Below are positions 17,403 to 24,725 of a stretch of DNA of 64,000 nt, one piece after another. Under the pieces are notes generated by a model that was not told the origin of the DNA, ran no database searches, and saw only the letters and a program-made list of their open reading frames with translations. Within the stretch, counting starts at the first letter, position 1. Every line of letters begins with the position of its first letter. The position numbers were made by a program, and so were the translations under genes. The DNA is from Flavobacterium chryseum (GTDB taxonomy: Bacteria; Bacteroidota; Bacteroidia; Flavobacteriales; Flavobacteriaceae), in NCBI RefSeq assembly GCF_004362015.1, contig NZ_SNWW01000002.1:310001-374000 (forward strand), in the 5' to 3' direction.

Positions 17403-17852
17403 TTATTCACTTAAGTCTGTCAGCATTTTATTGACGATAAGCCATTTTCCATCAATTTTATGGAAAGATAAAAAATCCCGATAATTAAAATCGTACATTT
17501 TTAGATTAACTTCAGCTACAGCGATCGAATTCACCACTTTAATTTCCAGAATTTCACCTTTAAAAGGTTTTCCGGAATCTTTCGGACTTTGTCTGTTTTT
17601 TACGCCATCCAGATAATGTTCTGCGGTTTTAAAATAAGGCTGCCCCTTTACATCTCCATAAACAAATGTTCCCGGTTGAAAAATACTTCCAAGGCGTATG
17701 ACATCTCCTTCGTAAATACCTTTTAAATAATAATTTTCAACGGCATCTGTAATGACTGCAATTTCTGCTTGATTTTCCATTTTACCTTTAGGTTGTGCTT
17801 TCATGCCCTGAAAACTCCAGAGCATAAAAGCGGTTAATAAAATAGTTTTCAC
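17403..17852 (-). CDS. Exported NTF2-like protein (putative lumazine-binding family)
   Basis: 149 aa starting at GTG, one base after the stop of the SDR gene, so translational coupling is likely. A signal peptide ends near MKAQ. The rest resembles the Lumazine_bd_2/SnoaL-like NTF2 fold: an N-terminal helix AVITDAVENYYLKGIYEGD, a middle sheet with GTFVYGDVKGQPYF, and IDGKWLIVNKM at the end. Such proteins often act as small-molecule-binding or isomerase partners. No catalytic residues can be assigned. Confidence 0.8.
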   Translation of the reverse strand: MKTILLTAFMLWSFQGMKAQPKGKMENQAEIAVITDAVENYYLKGIYEGDVIRLGSIFQPGTFVYGDVKGQPYFKTAEHYLDGVKNRQSPKDSGKPFKGEILEIKVVNSIAVAEVNLKMYDFNYRDFLSFHKIDGKWLIVNKMLTDLSE

Positions 17853-17853
17853 T

Positions 17854-18588
17854 TTAGTTTAAATTATGTCCTGCTGCTTTACCACCGTCAACATTGATGA
17901 TGGCACCGGTAATAAAAGTGCTTTTTGCAACAGTGTATACCATTTCTGCAACATCGTCGATTTCTCCTACTCTGTTTAATAAATGTAAACCAGCGCTCAA
18001 ATCGGCTTTGTCTCCATGCATTGGTGTACGAATAACGCCAGGTGCAACGGTATTAAATCTGATGTTTTGTTTTCCGAATTCTGCCGCCAATTGAACTGTT
18101 ATAGCGTGAATGGCTCCTTTACTCGCAATTGGTGCTGTAGCCGGCCATCCGCCTAAACCGTGGTTTACAAGTGGCGTTCCAATATTAATTACAACTCCGT
18201 CTTTTTGTTTCAGCATTTGCGGAACAACGGCTTGTGTAGTAAAATAAGTTCCTTTTAGGTTGGTTGTCAAAAACTTATCTAAATAAGCTTCGTCAACTTC
18301 TAAAAATGGTTTACTGTCAAAAATTCCGGCATTGTTTACCAATACATCTACAGAACCGAATTTTTCTAAGGCAATTTTCACCAATTGTTCGCCTGTTTGT
18401 TTGTTGCTTATGTCTCCGGCAAACATGGCAAGGTTTTCTCCTGCTCCAAATTCATTAAAAGTATTTTCTAATGAAGCTGGTGTTACTGAATTGATGACTA
18501 CGTTATCGCCTCTTTCTAAAAAGTATTTGGCGATTCCTTTTCCGATACCTGAAGCTGCTCCGGTAACGATTATGGTTTGTTTTTTCAT
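17854..18588 (-). CDS. SDR-family protein lacking the catalytic tyrosine
   Basis: 244 aa. The cofactor motif TGAASGIG (9-16) and the VNNAG motif are intact and the C-terminus GAIINVDGGKAAG is typical. The active-site segment reads TAPIASKGAIHA: the lysine is kept, but the YxxxK tyrosine position is proline, and the preceding Ser position reads INIGT. It may therefore be a non-classical or non-catalytic SDR; related sequences with PAxTK in place of YxxxK are known. It lies between the tautomerase and the NTF2-like gene in one operon. Confidence 0.82.
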   Translation of the reverse strand: MKKQTIIVTGAASGIGKGIAKYFLERGDNVVINSVTPASLENTFNEFGAGENLAMFAGDISNKQTGEQLVKIALEKFGSVDVLVNNAGIFDSKPFLEVDEAYLDKFLTTNLKGTYFTTQAVVPQMLKQKDGVVINIGTPLVNHGLGGWPATAPIASKGAIHAITVQLAAEFGKQNIRFNTVAPGVIRTPMHGDKADLSAGLHLLNRVGEIDDVAEMVYTVAKSTFITGAIINVDGGKAAGHNLN

Positions 18589-18593
18589 GATAT

Positions 18594-18812
18594 TTATTTT
18601 TTATCGGCTGTTATGCCTTTTTCTCTTAAAACTGATACTTGTTCTCCTGCGTAACCCCAATCGTCTAACTCCACTTCCTGAATGACAACGTGAGTTAAAT
18701 GTGGATCTTTGTTTAATACATCGGTAATTAAATTGGTAATACCGCTAATTAATTCCTGTTTTTGCTCGCGAGTAACTCCTTCGCGGGTCAATTCGATTTT
18801 TACGTAAGGCAT
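18594..18812 (-). CDS. 4-oxalocrotonate tautomerase family protein
   Basis: 72 aa, the usual size. Proline follows the initiator Met (MPYVKIEL) and would become the catalytic N-terminal base after Met removal. The remainder (REQKQELISGITNLITDVLNK and VVIQEV) fits the family. It lies 5 bases downstream of the YceI gene's stop and 5 before the SDR start. Tautomerases in such operons usually act on small keto-enol metabolites; the substrate is unknown. Confidence 0.9.
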   Translation of the reverse strand: MPYVKIELTREGVTREQKQELISGITNLITDVLNKDPHLTHVVIQEVELDDWGYAGEQVSVLREKGITADKK

Positions 18813-18817
18813 GATTT

Positions 18818-19372
18818 TTAGTTTTTAGATTGTCCTGAAAATATAGCTTCGGCTGTGATATTAAAATCTAAATCAAAGTCATTGTAGATTAAAGTATCTC
18901 CCAAATTGGTAAAGAAATTACCTGAACGGAATTTGATATCGTATTTAGTACGGTCAATTACCAATTTTCCGGAAAGAGAAATAGAATTTCCGTTATGCGC
19001 TACTTGCGCCTCAAAACCAACAAGATGTGTAATATCTTTTATGGTAAGATTTCCCTCTAAATAATAGCTGTTGTTTGAAACTTCTTTTACTGAAAGAATA
19101 TCAAATGTTGCAGTAGGAAATTTTTCGCTTGAGAAAAAATCATCCGAAGCCAGGTGACCTGCAAATTGTGCATTTGTTGCCGGATCTGTTACGTCCAGAA
19201 TTTCAATTGCAGTTGTGTCGATGATAATGTTACCACCTTTAACTTTTCCATCATTCAAGATGAAATTACCTTCTTTGATACCAATTGTACCATTATGTGC
19301 ACCAGTAACTTTTCTACCAGTCCAATCGATTTTGCTATTTGTGCTTACGATTTTAAAATTTGTTGTTTCCAT
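18818..19372 (-). CDS. YceI-family lipid-binding protein, cytoplasmic type
   Basis: 184 aa YceI domain: STNSKIDWTGRKVTGAHNGTIGIKEG at the start and the conserved HLASDDFFSSEKFPTATF segment. YceI proteins bind isoprenoid or amide lipids in a beta-barrel. Unlike many homologues it has no signal peptide, so a cytoplasmic location is likely. It is the promoter-proximal gene of the operon that ends with nitronate monooxygenase, and a Crp/Fnr-like palindrome lies upstream. Confidence 0.9.
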   Translation of the reverse strand: METTNFKIVSTNSKIDWTGRKVTGAHNGTIGIKEGNFILNDGKVKGGNIIIDTTAIEILDVTDPATNAQFAGHLASDDFFSSEKFPTATFDILSVKEVSNNSYYLEGNLTIKDITHLVGFEAQVAHNGNSISLSGKLVIDRTKYDIKFRSGNFFTNLGDTLIYNDFDLDFNITAEAIFSGQSKN

Positions 19373-19852
19373 TTTTATTGTATTTAATTGTGTTTAAAAG
19401 TACAAGGCAAAGGAACGGCGACTATAGAAATTGGTTACGTGATGTAGATCACATTCTGATTTTGGGGTGGAATTATGCGTTTTTTGTTTCACGCAGATTT
19501 TTAAGGGATTTAGGCAGATGTGCGCAGATTTTTTTTTTAAACTATGCTTAATTTTATATTCTCGCAAAGGCGCGAAGACGCAAAGTTTTAGTACTCACTT
19601 TTTTTATTCTCATTTTTGTCATCCCGAGGAACGAGATCTCCGCAAGAAGCTCGATAAAGATTGGCATCTTGCGTACGTAGAATGGATTAAAATCCCTTGA
19701 AACGCAAAGTAACCCCAATCTTCTGATTTCAGGGAACGAGGGATGACAAACTACATCGGAAAAACAGGAATCAATAAAAATCTGCTTAAATCTTTTTAAA
19801 ATCTGCGTGAAACAAAAATCATTTTTAATCTGTAAAATCTCTTGTAAAAAAA
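19373..19852. repeat. Nested repeat block between the YceI operon and the Crp/Fnr gene
   Basis: The first 80 bases hold the YceI promoter. An outer inverted repeat follows, TTTCACGCAGATTTTTAAGG (from 19488) against ATCTGCGTGAAA (to about 19813), the same family as 6278-6376. Inside are a CGCAAAGGCGCGAAGACGC segment (19563-19583) and a second inverted element (19618-19747) beginning GTCATCCCGAGGAACGAG and ending CGAGGGATGAC. The last resembles the element at 52452-52550, sharing the inner words CTCGAtAAAGATTGGC. No gene is seen. Confidence 0.7.
19395..19453 (-). promoter_or_regulatory. Crp/Fnr-type site and promoter of the YceI operon
   Basis: Minus strand TGTGATCTACATCACG (19438-19453) fits TGTGA-N6-TCACa, the CRP consensus, with one mismatch at the end. 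A TACTTTTA box (19395-19402) is a near -7 match; the site is centred roughly 50-60 bases upstream of the inferred start. A Crp/Fnr-family gene lies at 19853-20425. Confidence 0.6.
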
Positions 19853-20425
19853 TTAAGGATTATAAAGTCTGCTTAACGTTTCTCTTGAAACACCCAGATA
19901 AGCAGCAATCAAATGTTTTGGAACTAAATTATAAAGTTGAGGATAAAGCGCTAAAAGTTCTTCGTAGCGGGTTTTTACATTATTGTTCATAAAGGATAAA
20001 AGCCTTTTTTGAGAAGCAATATATCCTTTATTGGTTCTCCAGCGGAAAAAATGTTCGACCTGATGAAATTCATTGCAAAGTTTTTCGCGATCAGCATTAG
20101 AAAGACAAAGCAATTCTACATCAGAAATGCAATCGACGTTTATAGTCGCAGGCGTTTGATTGTATAAAACCGTATAATCAGAAGTCCACCATGTTGGCAT
20201 TGCAAATTGCAATATGTACATTTTGACTTCATCATTAATAAAAAAAGCCTTTAAACAACCTGAAATTACAAAATACTCACAATCAACCTTATCCCCTTCA
20301 CTAATAATAGTTTGCCCTTTTTTAAAAGTCTGTGTTTTAAAATGAGAAAAGAAATAATCGAATTCTTCATCTGTTAATGAAGCCGTTTTGGAGATGTGTT
20401 GCTTTAGGATTTCTTTGGATTCCAT
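19853..20425 (-). CDS. Crp/Fnr-family transcriptional regulator
   Basis: 190 aa. The cyclic-nucleotide-binding-like beta-roll covers about 25-115 with GQTIISEGDKVDCEYFVISG; a C-terminal helix-turn-helix KHLIAAYLGVSRETLSRLY is at about 168-186. It has no Fnr-type cysteine cluster, so it is not an oxygen-sensing Fnr; the ligand is unknown. The nearest candidate site is the TGTGA-N6-TCACg palindrome upstream of the YceI operon. Confidence 0.92.
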   Translation of the reverse strand: MESKEILKQHISKTASLTDEEFDYFFSHFKTQTFKKGQTIISEGDKVDCEYFVISGCLKAFFINDEVKMYILQFAMPTWWTSDYTVLYNQTPATINVDCISDVELLCLSNADREKLCNEFHQVEHFFRWRTNKGYIASQKRLLSFMNNNVKTRYEELLALYPQLYNLVPKHLIAAYLGVSRETLSRLYNP

Positions 20426-20825
20426 TTAGAGAAGGTTCTGAGTTGCAAAGGCTCAAAGGTACAAAGGTTTTTTATAATGTTGCTGAGTTTCTGAGGTACT
20501 ATCCCGAAGCTTCGGGACTAAGTTTGATCTTTGTTGTTTCTTTTGAAAACGAGTTTCCTAGCCCTGATGGGAGGGAAAATCCTTTTGTTCCGGTCCCGAG
20601 GCTTCGGGAGCCACAAAAGATTGGGAAGGACAGCAGGAATAGCTCCTAATTAAAATTAAAATTCCAATTTTTTAAATTCCAAATTCCAATTTTTCACGTT
20701 TCAAAAGCCTTCGACTTCGCTCAGGATGACAATAGGAAAAAACCTCAGAACCTTCGCAACTTAGCTACTCAGAATCTGAAAAAACCTTTGTCGCTTTGAG
20801 TCTTTGCAACTTTGAACCTTAAAAA
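20426..20825. repeat. 400-base repeat block flanked by inverted repeats
   Basis: Left end (20430-20472) reads GGTTCTGAGTTGCAAAGGCT...CAAAGGTTTTTT; the right end (20770-20820) is its mirror AAAAAACCTTTGTCGCTTTG...GAACCTT. Inside are a perfect palindrome TCCCGAAGCTTCGGGA (20502-20517) and a hairpin element (20551-20649) with a related copy at 24003-24110. TTCCAATT words and TTCGACTTCGCTCAGGATGAC at about 20710-20730 are further repeat pieces. No credible gene. Confidence 0.7.
20551..20649 (+). repeat. Dispersed long-hairpin element, copy 1
   Basis: Runs from GAGTTTCCTAGCCCTGATGG to ATAGCTCC. Halves pair imperfectly around a core CCTTTTGT ... ACAAAAG, and the tip holds a further GTCCCGAGGC/GCTTCGGGAG pair. 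A diverged copy on the other strand lies at 24003-24110. The architecture (conserved feet and core, variable tip) suggests a mobile or folded non-coding element. Confidence 0.6.
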
Positions 20826-21569
20826 TTAAGCAAGAACCATCCCCCCATCCATAATAAAATCAGCTCCGGTAATGAATTTTGAAGCGTCGCTGCTTAGGTA
20901 AGCGACCATTTTGGCAACGTCTTCTGAAGTTCCCATTTGTTGTAGTGGGATTTTATCGACCACTACATCCATAATCGTTTTAATGGTTTCCTTGTCTAAA
21001 CCGACTTTGTTCATGACTTCTGTTTCTGTTGGACCCGGACTAACTGAATTTACTCTGATTTTTCTCGGAGCCAGTTCTAAAGCCGCTGATCTCATAACCG
21101 AATTCAAAGCAGTTTTGCTTGAAGAATAAATGGATGATCCCGGACCTGGCATACTCGCGGTATTTGAAGAAAGAAAAACCACCGAAGCATCGTCTTTTAA
21201 AATGGGAATAAATTTGCTTAAGGTAAAATAAGCGCCTTTGAAGTTGACATTCATAATACTATCGAATAAAGCTTCGGTTGCTTGCTCGATTTTTCCTAAA
21301 CCTGCGATTCCGGCATTGATAAAAAGAATATCAACTTTACCAAAATCATCTTTTACTTTTAAAGCCAGATTTTCGATGTCACCAATATTCGACTGATCTG
21401 CAACAATAGAAGTTACACCCAAATCTGAAGCTGCTTTCGCTATCGCCTCTTTTCTTCTTCCGGTAATGATAACCGTTGCGCCTTGTTCTTTCAATTGTTT
21501 TGCTGTTGCGTATCCGATTCCGCTGTTTCCGCCTGTGATTACTGCAACTTTATTTTTAAAATCGTTCAT
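20826..21569 (-). CDS. SDR-family oxidoreductase
   Basis: 247 aa classical SDR. TGGNSGIG (12-19) binds the cofactor, with a catalytic serine in FLSSNTA and the intact YxxxK in YSSSKTAL (about 150). The C-terminal GADFIMDGGMVLA is typical. Arginines in TGRRKEA suggest NADP preference (inference). It is divergent from the HxlR regulator at 21781-22149, the usual arrangement for an HxlR-controlled oxidoreductase. Confidence 0.92.
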   Translation of the reverse strand: MNDFKNKVAVITGGNSGIGYATAKQLKEQGATVIITGRRKEAIAKAASDLGVTSIVADQSNIGDIENLALKVKDDFGKVDILFINAGIAGLGKIEQATEALFDSIMNVNFKGAYFTLSKFIPILKDDASVVFLSSNTASMPGPGSSIYSSSKTALNSVMRSAALELAPRKIRVNSVSPGPTETEVMNKVGLDKETIKTIMDVVVDKIPLQQMGTSEDVAKMVAYLSSDASKFITGADFIMDGGMVLA

Positions 21570-21660
21570 TTTTATGTTTTTAAATTAACGGTACAAATTT
21601 AAATGGGAAAACAGGTTGCTTTTTCAGTGGTATCATGGAGTATACCGAATTATGTTTTTC

Positions 21661-21772
21661 ACCATATAAACTATATAAGTTCAATAAAGCTGGTGGTAGT
21701 CTAATGGAATGTTTTTAAGCCATATTAATAATAGAGTGAAAGAATTAAATGAACTTATATAGCTTATATGGT
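21661..21772. promoter_or_regulatory. Paired 23-bp inverted operators between SDR and HxlR genes
   Basis: ACCATATAA-A-CTATATAA... at 21661-21683 and its reverse complement at 21750-21772 match at 22 of 23 positions. They flank a 66-base centre in the divergent control region. One copy lies about 40 bases before the HxlR ATG. Two well-separated, mirror-image sites suggest cooperative binding and DNA looping by the adjacent HxlR protein. Confidence 0.65.
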
Positions 21773-21813
21773 AAAAAAGAATGTTTTTATATCTTAGTCT
21801 AAAATTATTACCA

Positions 21814-22149
21814 ATGGAAAGAAATCAGAAAGAAGAATTTCAGGCGCTTCAGGATACTATTTATGTTTTGGGTGGCAAATGGAAACTGCCTATAATCAAT
21901 TCCATCTGTAACGGTAATAACAGATTTAAGGAAATTCAGCAAAGTATTCCGGGCATTACTTCAAGAATGCTTTCGAAAGAACTGAAGGATATGGAATTGA
22001 ATAATCTGGTAAAAAGAACCGAAGACCGCGATGCCAAAGTACCCATACTTTACGAATCTACGCCCTATTGCCAATCTTTCGGACCCATAATTTCAGAAAT
22101 GATTAAATGGGGAATCGCACATCGGAAACATATTGCTAATAAGTTATGA
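21814..22149 (+). CDS. HxlR-family transcriptional regulator
   Basis: 111 aa from the ATG at 21814, the usual HxlR length. An earlier in-frame ATG at 21781 would add 11 residues (MFLYLSLKLLP) unlike the family. The winged-helix pattern is clear: YVLGGKWKLPIINSI, then FKEIQQSIPGITSRMLSKELKDMELNNLVKR. HxlR proteins sense aldehydes or quinones and usually control a neighbouring oxidoreductase, here the divergent SDR gene. Confidence 0.92.
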   Translation: MERNQKEEFQALQDTIYVLGGKWKLPIINSICNGNNRFKEIQQSIPGITSRMLSKELKDMELNNLVKRTEDRDAKVPILYESTPYCQSFGPIISEMIKWGIAHRKHIANKL

Positions 22150-22253
22150 GTTATAAATTATAAGTTATGAATGTACAATGTAAACTCCTAACCTTTAACT
22201 CTTAACTCATACCTCAAAAGTGAAATTTATCATAAAAAACAAAATAAATTTGC

Positions 22254-22280
22254 ATATATGACCAATCGGTCATATATTTG
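22254..22280 (+). promoter_or_regulatory. TetR autoregulatory operator and promoter
   Basis: A perfect 10-4-10 inverted repeat: ATATATGACC, AATC, GGTCATATAT at 22254-22277. It overlaps the -7 box TATATTTG (22273-22280), whose TTG partner at 22250-22252 is 20 bases upstream. The repressor would thus block its own promoter. The TGACC-N4-GGTCA core recurs at 22909-22922. Confidence 0.8.
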
Positions 22281-22302
22281 CAGTGTTAAATAGAAACCTA
22301 TC

Positions 22303-22890
22303 ATGACAAAAGGAGAAGAAACCAGACAATTCATTATAGAAAAAGCAGCCCCAATTTTTAATACAAAAGGGATTGCCGCAACAGCTATGAGTGATATTAT
22401 GGAGGCTACCAAATTGTCTAAAGGAAGCATGTACGTTCATTTTGAAAATAAAGAGGTCCTGGCTTGTGCCGCAGTCGATCATAATATGAAAGTATTGGGC
22501 GATAAACTGGTATCTGAAATTAGTAAAAGTAAAACTGCAAAAGAGGAATTGTTCACTTATATCGATTTTTTTAGTAATGCTGTAAATCCGCCCTTAACCG
22601 GAGGTTGTCCGTTATTGAATTTCGGAACAGAAGCTGATGACACTAACCCTATTGTAAAAGAGAAAATCAACAGAGGAATTCAGTTCAATCAGCAATTGCT
22701 GGCTAATAGCGTCAATAAAGGAATCGCAAACGGGGAATTTAAACCGGACTGGAACGCCGAAGATTTCGGAACGGTAGTTTTCGCCATGATGGAAGGCGGT
22801 CATTTAATGTCAAGAATGTCAGGCAGTAATGATAAAATGAAAGTTATCACCAAAACCCTTAAAAAAATAATAGAGGAAAACAGCCTCTAA
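22303..22890 (+). CDS. TetR-family transcriptional regulator
   Basis: 195 aa. The N-terminal helix-turn-helix is GIAATAMSDIMEATKLSKGSMYVHF (about 25-50), typical of TetR repressors. The C-terminal ligand domain has PLTGGCPLLNFGTEADD, as in TetR_C proteins of the YxaF/AcuR-like group, with a cysteine at about 104. Operators lie before this gene and between it and the SDR gene at 23117-23929, so autoregulation plus control of that SDR is likely. Confidence 0.93.
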   Translation: MTKGEETRQFIIEKAAPIFNTKGIAATAMSDIMEATKLSKGSMYVHFENKEVLACAAVDHNMKVLGDKLVSEISKSKTAKEELFTYIDFFSNAVNPPLTGGCPLLNFGTEADDTNPIVKEKINRGIQFNQQLLANSVNKGIANGEFKPDWNAEDFGTVVFAMMEGGHLMSRMSGSNDKMKVITKTLKKIIEENSL

Positions 22891-22908
22891 TTTTTTTTCT
22901 TTAAAAAA

Positions 22909-22922
22909 TGACCTTTCGGTCA
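22909..22922. promoter_or_regulatory. Second TetR-type operator
   Basis: TGACCTTTCGGTCA has the same TGACC-N4-GGTCA core as the operator at 22254-22277. It sits 18 bases after the tetR stop inside a larger TTTCTTT...AAAGAAA inverted repeat, so it may act both as operator for the SDR gene and as a terminator stem. Confidence 0.65.
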
Positions 22923-22979
22923 CTTATTAAAGAAAAAAATTAAAAATCAGGAATTAAAAATTAAAAATCAATCGAAAGC

Positions 22980-23070
22980 AACTCATAACTCATAACTCAT
23001 AACTCATAACTCATAACTCATAACTCATAACTCATAACTCATAACTCATAACTCATAACTCATAACTCAT
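22980..23070. repeat. Heptamer tandem repeat AACTCAT, 13 copies
   Basis: Thirteen perfect head-to-tail copies of AACTCAT, 91 bases in all, ending 46 bases before the SDR ATG. Length is a multiple of the unit and no copy is degenerate, which points to recent slippage. Scattered ATAACTCATAACT-like words near 22143-22170 suggest that the unit recurs in this genome. Confidence 0.9.
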
Positions 23071-23116
23071 AATTAATCATTCACAATTTACCATTAACAA
23101 TTAAAAACTAGAACTC

Positions 23117-23929
23117 ATGTCAAAAACAATTTTAATTTCAGGAGCGTCAAAAGGATTCGGAAGAGCCTGGACAGAAGCATTTTTAGCAAAAGGATACAAG
23201 GTAGCTGCAACAGCCAGAAATATCGATACCCTAGCCGACTTAAAAGCACAATATGGAGATGCTATTTTACCGTTGAAACTAGACGTAAACAACCGCGCAG
23301 AGTCGTTTGCAGTAGTAGAAAAAGTACAACAGCATTTCGGAAAAATTGATATCCTGATCAACAATGCAGGATATGCTTTGAACGGAGCGGTTGAAGAAGC
23401 AAGCGAAAAAGAAGCGAGAGATCAATTTGAAACTAATTTCTTTGGAACTCTTTGGTTAACACAAGCGGTTTTACCAATTATGAGAAATCAAAAAAGCGGT
23501 CATATTATTCAGGTTTCTTCTATTTTAGGAATCGCCACTTTACCAATAATTGGTTTATATAACGCGTCTAAATTTGCTGTGGAAGGTCTTACTGAAACGT
23601 TGGCTTCAGAAGTAAAACAATTCGGAATCAATGTAACTTTGGTTGAACCAAACGGTTATGTTACTGATATCTGGGGTAACGGATTCAACAGCGAAAGCAT
23701 CGATGCTTATGACGGAATCAAAAAAGCTCTTGCAGAAGGTCACGATCCTGATACTTTCGGAAAAACTAGCGCTACAGTTCCGGCAATTATTAAATTGGTT
23801 GAAGCCGAAAACCCTCCTCTACGCCTATTCTTAGGAAAAGTTGCTTTGCCATTCGCAAAACAAACTTACGAACAAAAAATAAAAACGTGGGAAGAATGGG
23901 CTGACGTGTCTGTAGCCGCACACGGATAA
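23117..23929 (+). CDS. SDR-family oxidoreductase (TetR-associated)
   Basis: 270 aa. TGxxxGxG appears as SGASKGFG (7-14), followed by INNAGYAL near 84-91, a serine in QVSSILG and the YxxxK motif YNASKFAV (about 150). It resembles the SDR at 6605-7483 (shared VAATARN/D, LPLKLDVNN), so the two are paralogues. Upstream lie a TetR gene, a TetR-type operator and a heptamer tract. Substrate unknown; TetR linkage suggests induction by a small organic compound. Confidence 0.9.
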   Translation: MSKTILISGASKGFGRAWTEAFLAKGYKVAATARNIDTLADLKAQYGDAILPLKLDVNNRAESFAVVEKVQQHFGKIDILINNAGYALNGAVEEASEKEARDQFETNFFGTLWLTQAVLPIMRNQKSGHIIQVSSILGIATLPIIGLYNASKFAVEGLTETLASEVKQFGINVTLVEPNGYVTDIWGNGFNSESIDAYDGIKKALAEGHDPDTFGKTSATVPAIIKLVEAENPPLRLFLGKVALPFAKQTYEQKIKTWEEWADVSVAAHG

Positions 23930-23954
23930 TTTATTTCTCTTTTTTTAAGTTGAT

Positions 23955-24000
23955 TGAAAACGGGACTGTTTCTTTTAGGAGAAATGGTTCCGTTTTTTTT
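23955..24000 (+). terminator. Terminator after the SDR gene
   Basis: Stem AAACGGgACtgTTTCT / AGAAAtgGTtCCGTTT with a T8 tail, 25 bases past the stop. Confidence 0.8.
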
Positions 24001-24002
24001 AT

Positions 24003-24110
24003 TGGGATATCCCGAGATTTCGGAATCAGCTGTTTGCTATATCTTTTACACCTCCCGAAGCCTCTGGACCTGCACAAAAGGATGTTGCTCCCATTAAGGC
24101 TAGGGATTTC
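24003..24110 (-). repeat. Dispersed long-hairpin element, copy 2
   Basis: Read on the minus strand, CCCTAGCCTTAATGGGAGCA ... CATCCTTTTGTG ... GAGGCTTCGGGAG matches the element at 20551-20649 over most of its left half and core. The right half has diverged and ends in a CCGAAATCTCGGGA palindrome. It lies next to the hsdR remnant. Confidence 0.55.
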
Positions 24111-24128
24111 ATAAGGAAATTCTAAATA

Positions 24129-24725
24129 TCAAAAATGTGATGTATTATTAAACCCTTTTTGAATTAGATCTTTTACAACTCCATACATCATAGCAGAAAA
24201 ATCTTCTTTGAATTCTTTATTGTCAGAATACAATTTAAATAAATCAAAGTTTGTTGTAATGTGCTTTAATAGTTCTTCTCCAACAACTTTATCACTTGTT
24301 ATTCTTGCATTTTGATCGTCTGAAAATCTGATGGAATTTATTAATTCATTGTTTTTGGCAACATCATTTGCAATACTTTCAGCCATTTGACGTACTTTAT
24401 CTGCATCTTCAAATTGTGTACCGTACCTGTCATTAAAAGTTTGCAGTATATTTGACAATCTATCGATTTCTGAATCAGATGCACCACCTCTCATTTCAGT
24501 CGGAATTGGTTTTAAATCTTCTCCTTGTTCCAAAACTACATTTGTTGTTGCTTCCAACTGTAAACGATAACTATCCATGTCAATATTATCCAAAATACCT
24601 TTTGAAAAATCGATTTGTGTTTCACCTACTAATTTGTTCTGTAAATAATTTAAAAAGATATACAATCTTTCTAGGTATGGATTCTCAAAAGGCACTATTT
24701 GTGAAAGGAAAATATACACAAACAT
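24129..24725 (-). pseudogene. hsdR: Type I restriction endonuclease HsdR, C-terminal remnant
   Basis: 198 codons remain, ending naturally at 24129. Features of the HsdR C-terminal helical domain are visible: PFENPYLERLYIFLNYL, then DSYRLQLE, MRGGASDSEIDRLSNILQTFNDRYGTQF, and a final FKEDFSAMMYGVVKDLI. Intact HsdR is roughly 1000 aa, so the helicase and nuclease domains are missing. No hsdM or hsdS is nearby. The upstream sequence loses similarity and meets a stop a few codons beyond 24780. It is a decayed trace of a former type I restriction-modification locus. Confidence 0.85.

Noticed and set aside
22145..22215. AACTCATA-like words after the HxlR gene as a second tandem tract
   Set aside because: Only scattered imperfect units, not a contiguous tandem array.
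22980..23070. The heptamer tract as a CRISPR array
   Set aside because: Units of 7 bases with no spacers; no cas genes in the window.
24129..24725. Intact small conserved gene of unknown function
   Set aside because: The sequence aligns in motif order with the HsdR C-terminus, and the frame has no plausible start of its own family, so a remnant is the simpler reading.
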